From NCBI GenBank assembly GCA_030630065.1, contig DAOVNU010000055.1:1-5817 (forward strand): a stretch of DNA of 5,817 nt, read 5' to 3'. Each line of letters starts with the position of its first letter. The first letter of the stretch is position 1. This document shows, in pieces, positions 1 through 4,867 of this stretch. Made by a program: the position numbers and the translations under genes. Below the pieces are notes generated by a model that saw only the letters and a program-made list of their open reading frames with translations, was not told the origin of the DNA and did not search any database. The DNA is from a bacterium. GTDB lineage: Bacteria; Ratteibacteria; UBA8468.

Positions 1-83
1 CCGCCCTTAACCACTTTGGAAATTCTGTTAATGTTAATGACTTTCTTAATCAACTCTTCTCGTTTATCTTGATTTTTATCCAT
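1..83 (-). CDS. rpsE: 30S ribosomal protein S5, N-terminal fragment (runs off left edge)
   Basis: Ribosomal protein S5 sits in the 30S subunit body near the decoding region and helps translational accuracy. The minus strand has an ATG at 83-81 followed by 27 open codons up to the window edge. They end in INRISKVVKGG, the typical start of the S5 N-terminal RNA-binding domain (family consensus near RVxKVVKGG). The N-terminal stretch before it (MDKNQDKREELIKK) is lysine- and glutamate-rich, as is usual. The start overlaps the rplR stop by one base (TAATG), pointing to translational coupling; there is no Shine-Dalgarno motif. The order rplF-rplR-rpsE matches the spc operon, which supports the call. 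Only the first sixth or so of the protein is visible, so intactness cannot be judged. Confidence 0.9.
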   Translation of the reverse strand, partial: MDKNQDKREELIKKVININRISKVVKG

Positions 84-448
84 TAAAGTTGTAACCCGTT
101 TTTCTCTATCGCTGCAACAAATGCCTTTACTCTGCCGCAAAAGGAATAACCGGCACGGTCGAATTTAACTCTTTTAATCCCCAAAGAAAGTGCCTTTAGG
201 GCCAATAGAGAACCAACCCCCTCGGCCCCCTTAAGATTATATCCGGTTGTAGATTTATCATTTGTGGCAAAATCTTTAGAAATGCTGGAGACAGTAGTAA
301 TCACCTTTCCTTCTTCATCATTAATAAGAATACCATAGATATGTTTTGAACTTCTAAAAATGGTAAGGCGTGGACGCTCCTTTGTTCCAAAGATTTTTTT
401 TCTTTCAACCAAACACTTATGTTTTCTCCTTCTTTTATCCTTTTTCAT
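83..448 (-). CDS. rplR: 50S ribosomal protein L18
   Basis: L18 binds 5S rRNA and, with L5 and L25 homologues, docks it on the 50S central protuberance. The 121-residue product has the usual bacterial length. It shows a basic N-terminus (KKDKRRRKHK), then the family block GTKERPRLTIFRSSKHIYG at residues 21-39, and the C-terminal block with FDRAGYSFCGRVKA at about 96-109 ending in EKNGLQL. These correspond to the well-known GTxxRPRLsVFRSnkHIYaQ and FDRgGYxYHGRVkALA segments; the usual YHGR reads FCGR here. The gene starts 6 bases after the rplF stop with no Shine-Dalgarno sequence (AT-rich context) and its stop overlaps the rpsE start, so it is an internal operon gene probably translated by coupling. 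The call is secure. Confidence 0.97.
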   Translation of the reverse strand: MKKDKRRRKHKCLVERKKIFGTKERPRLTIFRSSKHIYGILINDEEGKVITTVSSISKDFATNDKSTTGYNLKGAEGVGSLLALKALSLGIKRVKFDRAGYSFCGRVKAFVAAIEKNGLQL

Positions 449-454
449 TTGGTT

Positions 455-1000
455 TTAAGTGGTTGTTGCTACGGCGGTCTTGCCTACCTTATGGCGAACG
501 TACTCTCCCTGATAGCGGATTCCTTTACCTTTATAAACGTCCGGTGGTCGAACACCCCTGATTGATGCCGCAAATCTCCCCACTAATTCCTTATCTATCC
601 CTTTGACCGAAATAGTAGTTTTAGTAACCTCCACCGCCAGGCCATCGGGAACTTCTATCTCGACCGGATGAGAAAAACCAACGGAGAGAGAAAGTTTTTT
701 TCCTTCAATTTTCGCGCGATAGCCCACGCCAACAATCTCTAAAACTTTCTCATAGCCCTTTACCACTCCTATAATCATATTACTAATCAGGGTGCGAAAA
801 AGTCCCTGGAAAGCAACGTTTTTAGGTTCTTCCCCCTGTCTTTTTAGAAGAATTTGCTTCTCGGTTTTCCCTATCTTTAAAGAAAAAGGAATTTTCCTTT
901 CTAATTTACCTTTGGGCCCCTCTATAATTATAAAATTATCTCTAACCGTTGTCTTAACACCTTCAGGAATATCAATTGCTCTTTCTCTTTTCTTTACCAT
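455..1000 (-). CDS. rplF: 50S ribosomal protein L6
   Basis: L6 lies at the base of the L7/L12 stalk near the sarcin-ricin loop and factor-binding site of the 50S subunit. The 181-residue length is normal. Two tandem L6 folds can be followed: the first (residues 1-82) includes IPEGVKTTVRDNFIIIEGPKGKL, and the second (83-181) includes VGVGYRAKIEGKKLSLSVGFSHPV and the signature RPPDVYKGKGIRYQGE at 151-166. The chosen ATG places AIDIP exactly where family members have pIeIP, so the start is sound even though the 32-base upstream spacer carries no Shine-Dalgarno motif. It is oddly preceded by aspS rather than rpsH, and a promoter-like sequence sits at that junction. A short threonine-rich tail (AVATTT) ends the protein. 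Confidence 0.97.
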   Translation of the reverse strand: MVKKRERAIDIPEGVKTTVRDNFIIIEGPKGKLERKIPFSLKIGKTEKQILLKRQGEEPKNVAFQGLFRTLISNMIIGVVKGYEKVLEIVGVGYRAKIEGKKLSLSVGFSHPVEIEVPDGLAVEVTKTTISVKGIDKELVGRFAASIRGVRPPDVYKGKGIRYQGEYVRHKVGKTAVATTT

Positions 1001-1023
1001 TATCGTAAAAAATTACAAAATTG

Positions 1024-1055
1024 AATATATTATTACTTTATTTCCTTTTTGTCAA
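1024..1055 (-). promoter_or_regulatory. Candidate sigma70 promoter for rplF-rplR-rpsE
   Basis: The minus strand carries a perfect -35 hexamer TTGACA (1055-1050) inside the last codons of aspS. A -10-like TAATAT (1032-1027) follows after a 17-base spacer; an overlapping TATATT (1029-1024) has a 20-base spacer. A start near 1019-1021 would give a leader of about 20 bases before the rplF ATG, with no Shine-Dalgarno. The position is sensible because it would let ribosomal protein genes be expressed above the upstream synthetase genes. The -10 matches only 4 of 6 consensus bases and the region is AT-rich, so chance cannot be excluded. Confidence 0.45.
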
Positions 1056-2415
1056 CTTTCAAAGATAAGTCCTTTAACTGTTCCGGTAAAATTTCGCTCG
1101 GGGCACCTGTCAGGGGGCAGGAACCATCTCCTGCTTTAGGAAAAGCAATTACCTCCCTGATTGAGTCGGCCCCTGTGATGAACATCAAAAGACGGTCAAG
1201 ACCCAGGGCAATCCCCCCATGAGGAGGCGCACCATATTCCAAGGCATCCAAAAGGAAACCAAACTTGGAAAGATAATCCTCCCGGGAAAGACCAATCATT
1301 TCAAAAATTCTTTCCTGAAGTTCCCTCTGGTGAATTCTGATACTTCCCCCTCCGATTTCCTCCCCGTTAAGGACAAGGTCGTATGCATTTGCCCTAACCT
1401 TTAACGGTTCTTTTTCTAAAAGCGGAACGTCTTCTTCCATCGGCGAGGTAAAAGGATGATGCTCGGACTCTAATCTTTTTTCTTCCTTATTATACTGGAA
1501 TAGAGGAAATTGTTCAACCCAGACAAAACAAAAATTTTCTTTTTTCTCTTTTCGTAAATCGGGTTTGTCACTGCCATAGCGGGAAATCGCATCGGCGTAT
1601 TTAAGCCGTGGGAAAGGAAGAGAAAGTTTCAAAGAGAGAAACTTTTCAAAAAGGAGGGAAAGCATCTCTTCAATAATAGAAAAAATATGCCCCGGGGTAA
1701 CAAAAGAAAATTCCAGATCAAGTTGGGTATGTTCGGGCTGTCGGTCAGCGCGCAGGTCTTCATCGCGAAAACAGCGGGCAATCTGAAAATATTTGTCAAT
1801 TCCCGCAATCATCAGCAGTTGTTTGAAAAGTTGAGGTGACTGGGGAAGAGCAAAAAATTTTCCCGGCGAAATTCTGCTGGGGACCAAATAATCACGTGCA
1901 CCCTCGGGAGTACTCTTGGTAAGAATTGGGGTCTCTATCTCCAGGAAATTTTTTTGGTCCAGATAGCCTCTGATTGATTTAATCACGCGATACCGAAGAA
2001 TAATCCTTTCCTGCATTATTGGCCGCCTTAAATCAAGATAGCGATAGAGAAGGCGGGAGTCCTCGGCAACCTTTGATTTTCCTGAAATCTCAAACGGTAA
2101 CTCTTTGCTTTTGCCAAGAAGAAAAAATTTTTCTACGAATAGTTCTACCTCGCCGGTTGCTATTTTTCCATTGATGCTGCCTTCGGGCCTCTCATTCACT
2201 TTTCCCTTCACTGCAATCAGGTCCTCGCTATGTAAAGATTTGGATGAGGGAAGAATTTTAGAATCAAAGAGAACCTGGGTAATACCATAGCGGTCTCTTA
2301 GATCAATGAAGAGGAGTTTGCCATGGTCTCGTCGTATATTCACCCAGCCAAGCAAAAGCGCATCTTTACCGACATCACTCTTGCGTAATTCTCCGCAGGT
2401 ATGTGTCCTTTTCAT
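1033..2415 (-). CDS. aspS: Aspartyl-tRNA synthetase, bacterial type lacking the GAD domain
   Basis: Class II synthetase that charges tRNA-Asp with aspartate in the cytosol. The N-terminal OB-fold anticodon-binding domain (about residues 1-100) holds GWVNIRRDHG at 23-32. The catalytic core shows the flipping loop STPEGARDYLVPSR (168-181), QSPQ (192-195), motif 2 FRDEDLRADRQPEHTQLDLE (216-235), RYGSDKPDLR (279-288), HHPFTSP (319-325), GGGSIRIH (355-362) and motif 3 GGIALGLDRL (400-409). These are bacterial-type features, yet the protein has 460 residues where bacterial AspRS usually has about 590. RYGSDKPDLR runs through about 7 residues straight into FCFVWVEQFPLF, exactly where the GAD insertion normally sits. 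His31 in the OB-fold matches the residue linked to non-discriminating AspRS, so it may also charge tRNA-Asn. No Shine-Dalgarno is visible. All catalytic motifs are intact, so it is probably functional. Confidence 0.97.
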   Translation of the reverse strand: MKRTHTCGELRKSDVGKDALLLGWVNIRRDHGKLLFIDLRDRYGITQVLFDSKILPSSKSLHSEDLIAVKGKVNERPEGSINGKIATGEVELFVEKFFLLGKSKELPFEISGKSKVAEDSRLLYRYLDLRRPIMQERIILRYRVIKSIRGYLDQKNFLEIETPILTKSTPEGARDYLVPSRISPGKFFALPQSPQLFKQLLMIAGIDKYFQIARCFRDEDLRADRQPEHTQLDLEFSFVTPGHIFSIIEEMLSLLFEKFLSLKLSLPFPRLKYADAISRYGSDKPDLRKEKKENFCFVWVEQFPLFQYNKEEKRLESEHHPFTSPMEEDVPLLEKEPLKVRANAYDLVLNGEEIGGGSIRIHQRELQERIFEMIGLSREDYLSKFGFLLDALEYGAPPHGGIALGLDRLLMFITGADSIREVIAFPKAGDGSCPLTGAPSEILPEQLKDLSLKVDKKEIK

Positions 2416-2416
2416 A

Positions 2417-2629
2417 TTATTTCTTTGGGGTTGCTAAGAAATAAAATTGACTATTTGGAGTCCCAGATTTAAGATTAGTGCAAGGCGCGAGGAAGGGTAT
2501 GTGCTCTTGAGCACATACCCAAGGAGCAACGCCGCAATAACTTATAAGATGGAACTCCCCTAAAGGGCCAGGGTTCTTTTGGGCTGCGACTTCTTCGCTC
2601 ATTATTTGCGTAGCTCTGCTACGCGACAT
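2417..2629 (-). CDS. Doubtful 70-residue ORF filling the hisS-aspS gap
   Basis: An ATG at 2629-2627 opens a 70-codon frame. It overlaps the end of hisS by 11 bases and stops one base before the aspS ATG. AAGGAG lies 7 bases upstream, the only good Shine-Dalgarno-like site in the window. I recognise no family: the product (starting MSRSRATQIMSEEV, with three cysteines near its middle) has no signal peptide, membrane segment or domain I can name. Against it being a gene, more than half of the frame lies in an imperfect palindrome and direct repeats, the SD-like motif is part of one repeat copy, and genuine genes here do not use SD motifs. For it, the frame fits the gap exactly and could couple hisS to aspS translation. 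Most likely a chance ORF in a repeat. Confidence 0.2.
   Translation of the reverse strand: MSRSRATQIMSEEVAAQKNPGPLGEFHLISYCGVAPWVCAQEHIPFLAPCTNLKSGTPNSQFYFLATPKK
2457..2558. repeat. ~100-bp imperfect palindrome (REP/MITE-like or structured RNA)
   Basis: The region folds back on itself at three levels. The core is a perfect 11-bp stem, GGGTATGTGCT at 2495-2505 against AGCACATACCC at 2510-2520, with a CTTG loop on the plus strand. Around it is a purine-rich internal loop (GAGGAAG and AAGGAGC), then TGC-AA-GGCG (2479-2487) pairing with CGCC-GCA (2530-2536). The outer arms, GGAGTCCCA (2457-2465) against TGGAACTCC (2550-2558), match in 8 of 9 positions, with about 9 of 16 positions matching between. 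No T-run follows the stem on either strand, so it is not a standard intrinsic terminator. It lies in the transcribed gap between hisS and aspS. It may be a dispersed palindromic repeat or an RNA processing/regulatory hairpin; the sequence alone does not decide. Confidence 0.6.
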
Positions 2630-2638
2630 TCTTCGCTC
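2586..2638. repeat. Direct repeats flanking a hairpin at the hisS 3' end
   Basis: GCGACTTCTTCGCTC (2586-2600) and GCGACATTCTTCGCTC (2623-2638) are the same sequence apart from one inserted base. Between them is a perfect 7-bp inverted repeat, GCGTAGC (2608-2614) and GCTACGC (2618-2624), with a 3-base loop. The hairpin spans the hisS stop codon (2619-2621), and the right copy encodes the last residues of hisS. Together with the adjacent palindrome this looks like one composite non-coding repeat of about 180-200 bp that has inserted at, or eroded into, the end of hisS. Confidence 0.55.
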
Positions 2639-3932
2639 CTTGTCTCGCTTTCAAAATTACCTCTGGCAAATGGTCAAGTTTATTTTTTAGCAACCCCTTA
2701 ATCTTTTTTATCAGATTCTCCCTTTTTATTTTTTCCTGGGTGGACTTTTTCATATCGCGCAGGATTACTACATCTTTCTCAAACTCCTCGGGACCAAAAA
2801 TAAGGGCAAATTCACAGCCCAACCGGTCTGCCTGACGAAGCTGGCTTTTTAAACTTCTTGCTTCATAATTGATAATCACGGGAATTTTACTCTTTCTCAG
2901 TTTCTGAGTCAATTTTATTGCCTCTTTTAAAATTTTTTCCTCTCCCAAAAAGGCAAAATAGAAAAGAATCCTCTTTTTCCGGTCAGGAAAAACTAAATTT
3001 GCCATCAATCTTTCCATGCCAATTGCAAAACCAACTGCCGGTGTTTTTCTTCCCCCTAATTCTTCTATTAAATTATCGTATCTTCCCCCGGCAGCAACTG
3101 CAATATTTTCTCCCGATTCCGCTAAAAAGAGTTCAAAGACCGTCCGGGTATAGTAATCCAGGCCCCTGACTAAACGTGGATTAAGCCGGTAGGGAACCTT
3201 CAAGGAGTCAAGATAATCTTTCACCCTTGCAAAATGAAAAGAACAATCCTGGCAGAGATAATCGGTGAGTTTTGGCGCCTTTTCTATCGCGGATTGGCAA
3301 ATTTTATTCTTACAATCTAAAACCCGCAACGTATTTTTTTCTTTTCTTCTCTCGCAGTCTGCGCAGAGAGGTATTTTTTTTAAATAATCATCAAGGATTT
3401 TTACATACTTTTCCTGGCAGAGCGAGCAACCTAAAGAGTTTAAGTGAATCTCAAAATTCTTCAATCCCCACCTCTGAAAAAGTTCGTTTAAAAGAAGAAT
3501 TATTTCACTGTCCGCTCCCGGATGCGCCACCCCAAAAAGTTCTACTCCAATCTGAGAGAATTGACGAAACCTTCCTCTCTGCGGTCGGTCATAGCGAAAC
3601 ATAGGACCCAGATAGTAAAATCTCTTTAAGATCTGTTCTTCCCCTTTCTCCAGATAGGCGCGGATAACAGAGGCGGTTGCTTCAGGCCTTAAGGTGATGG
3701 AGCGGCCTTTTTTGTCCTTGAAGGTATACATCTGTTTCTCCACTATCTCGGTAAACTTCCCAATAGAGCGGGAAAAAAGTTCCGTTGACTCAAAGATGGG
3801 CGTTCTAATCTCAAAAAAGCCATATTCCCCAAAGAGGTTTCTTGCTATCTCTTCTGCCCACTGCCATTTTCCTGACTCCTCCGGGAAAAGGTCATAGGCC
3901 CCCTTTGGTTTATTGATTTTCATCATTTGCAT
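2619..3932 (-). CDS. hisS: Histidyl-tRNA synthetase
   Basis: Class II synthetase that attaches histidine to tRNA-His. The 437-residue protein opens with INKPKGAYDLFPEES, the usual RGxxDxxP-type start, then TLRPEATAS (80-88), motif 2 YYLGPMFRYDRPQRGRFRQF (106-125), the histidine-specific LVRGLDYYTRTVFE (254-267), GGRYDNLIEELGG (282-294) and motif 3 PAVGFAIGMERL (298-309). The C-terminal anticodon-binding domain covers about 320-410. The insertion domain holds eight cysteines as four pairs (169/172, 190/193, 207/212, 227/230), a pattern seen in many bacterial HisRS and compatible with metal binding. Three ATGs lie at the start (3932, 3926, 3923); the first has a weak AGGG upstream. The last ~10 residues (KARQGAKNVA) overlap a repeat, so the native C-terminus may have been replaced. 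Probably heads the operon with aspS and the ribosomal genes. Confidence 0.97.
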   Translation of the reverse strand: MQMMKINKPKGAYDLFPEESGKWQWAEEIARNLFGEYGFFEIRTPIFESTELFSRSIGKFTEIVEKQMYTFKDKKGRSITLRPEATASVIRAYLEKGEEQILKRFYYLGPMFRYDRPQRGRFRQFSQIGVELFGVAHPGADSEIILLLNELFQRWGLKNFEIHLNSLGCSLCQEKYVKILDDYLKKIPLCADCERRKEKNTLRVLDCKNKICQSAIEKAPKLTDYLCQDCSFHFARVKDYLDSLKVPYRLNPRLVRGLDYYTRTVFELFLAESGENIAVAAGGRYDNLIEELGGRKTPAVGFAIGMERLMANLVFPDRKKRILFYFAFLGEEKILKEAIKLTQKLRKSKIPVIINYEARSLKSQLRQADRLGCEFALIFGPEEFEKDVVILRDMKKSTQEKIKRENLIKKIKGLLKNKLDHLPEVILKARQGAKNVA

Positions 3933-3950
3933 TCTACCCTAAAATGCTTT

Positions 3951-3980
3951 ATTATAACATAAACTTCAAAATTATGAAAA
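3951..3980 (-). promoter_or_regulatory. hisS: Candidate hisS promoter (perfect -10 box)
   Basis: The minus strand has a consensus TATAAT at 3956-3951. Upstream, TTCATA (3978-3973, 16-base spacer) or TTTTCA (3980-3975, 18-base spacer) can serve as a 4/6 -35 element. Transcription would start near 3944, giving a leader of about 12 bases before the hisS ATG at 3932. On the opposite strand the same bases read TATAAC (3953-3958), a possible -10 for the divergent acyltransferase, but no convincing -35 accompanies it. The ~40-bp gap means any promoters here are back to back and overlapping. Confidence 0.5.
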
Positions 3981-4867
3981 GGCCAAAAAAATTAGTTCGT
4001 GATATTGTTTATCTTCTGACGCGACTGACCGCTCTTGTCATTTCTCTGACCCCATCCTGGTTCCACTCCCTTTTTTCCAGATTTTTGGGCAATTTTGCCT
4101 ATCTCGCGCTGGCGGGCTCCAGAAATAGGGTCCTTTCCAATTTAAGGATTGCATTGGGGAAAGAAAAAAGCAGAAGCGAACTTTCCCGGATTGCCAAAAA
4201 ACAGTTTGCCTATATCTATATGGGATTTTGCGAAGCGGTCAGAGCAGTGAAGTTATCCCCAAAAAAATTCGCAAACTTAGTCAAAATTGAGGGAGAAGAA
4301 TACTTAAAAGAGGCATTGGCAAAAGGAAAAGGAGTGGTCGGGGTCTGTGCTCATTTTGGAAACTTTCCCTTGACATTGTCAGGTCTTACCTCCGCCGGCT
4401 ATCCTGTCAACACAATGATTAGAGAACAGTCCAATCCGGGAATGGAGAAATTTTTTCAGGAATTAAGAAGAAAATTAAAGATTGCCTGGATACCAAAATA
4501 TCCCCTTTTCGCTTCTATCCAAAACTCAATGAAATGGCTCAAAAAAAATGGTCTTCTTTGCATCCTTATGGACCAGCATTCCGGAAAAGGGGTTACTGTT
4601 GATTTCTTCGGTCATCCTGTCTTTGCCGCCATCGGAGCGGCAACCTTTGCCCGCAGAATGGATTCTGTAGCTCTGCCCATCTTCTCTCTCAAGAATCCTG
4701 ATGGGACCTATCGGATCATAATCAGGGAACCCATAAAATTGATAAAAACAGAGGATGTACGTAAAGACATTGCAAACAATACCGCCTGCTTTATGAAAAT
4801 TATCGAATCCTTTGTTCACGAATACCCGGAGCAGTGGTTTGGCTGGCTCCACCGCAGATTTCGTTAG
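3974..4867 (+). CDS. LpxL/HtrB-family lysophospholipid (lipid A-type) acyltransferase
   Basis: Family members are inner-membrane enzymes that add a secondary acyl chain to lipid A or related lipids. The N-terminus has a basic patch (MKRPKKLVRD) and a membrane segment (IVYLLTRLTALVISLTPSWF), then NRVLSNLRIALG, AHFGNFPLTL in place of the catalytic HFGNWE block, the MDQHSGKGVTVDFFGHPVFAAIGAATFARR block, and the typical ending YPEQWFGWLHRRFR. The catalytic His is present, but the acidic residue five positions later (HxxxxD/E) is Pro (codon 4367-4369), so substrate or mechanism may differ from LpxL. I chose the ATG at 3974 (297 residues) because it starts at the basic patch and leaves room for promoters; an ATG at 3944 would add 10 residues and lie in the hisS promoter. 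Neither has a Shine-Dalgarno. The stop overlaps that of the convergent peptidase gene. The substrate is not determinable here, so no gene symbol is given. Confidence 0.9.
   Translation: MKRPKKLVRDIVYLLTRLTALVISLTPSWFHSLFSRFLGNFAYLALAGSRNRVLSNLRIALGKEKSRSELSRIAKKQFAYIYMGFCEAVRAVKLSPKKFANLVKIEGEEYLKEALAKGKGVVGVCAHFGNFPLTLSGLTSAGYPVNTMIREQSNPGMEKFFQELRRKLKIAWIPKYPLFASIQNSMKWLKKNGLLCILMDQHSGKGVTVDFFGHPVFAAIGAATFARRMDSVALPIFSLKNPDGTYRIIIREPIKLIKTEDVRKDIANNTACFMKIIESFVHEYPEQWFGWLHRRFR

Noticed and set aside
2495..2520. Strong 11-bp hairpin as an intrinsic terminator for hisS
   Set aside because: No T-run follows on the minus strand (TTCCTCG) or the plus strand (AAGGAGC). It is better explained as the core of the larger palindrome.
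2417..2629. T-box or other synthetase leader upstream of aspS
   Set aside because: I see no T-box consensus (AGGGTGGNACCGCG-like) and no terminator/antiterminator pair. The palindrome looks like a repeat rather than a known riboswitch.
3354..3430. Eight cysteines in HisRS as a novel zinc domain
   Set aside because: The same paired-cysteine pattern occurs in the insertion domain of many bacterial HisRS, so it is a family feature rather than a novelty.
2918..3604. Plus-strand ORFs of 83 and 110 codons opposite hisS
   Set aside because: They lie wholly inside a well-conserved hisS on the other strand, show low-complexity Phe/Leu/Ser-rich translations and resemble no family.
3944..3973. Upstream ATG at 3944 as the acyltransferase start
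   Set aside because: It would add MLYYNINFKI, which has no family counterpart that I know, and would cover the hisS -10 box. It is not excluded because neither ATG has a Shine-Dalgarno.
4526..4852. Minus-strand 108-codon ORF inside the acyltransferase
   Set aside because: It is a shadow of the conserved plus-strand gene, with no recognisable motif.
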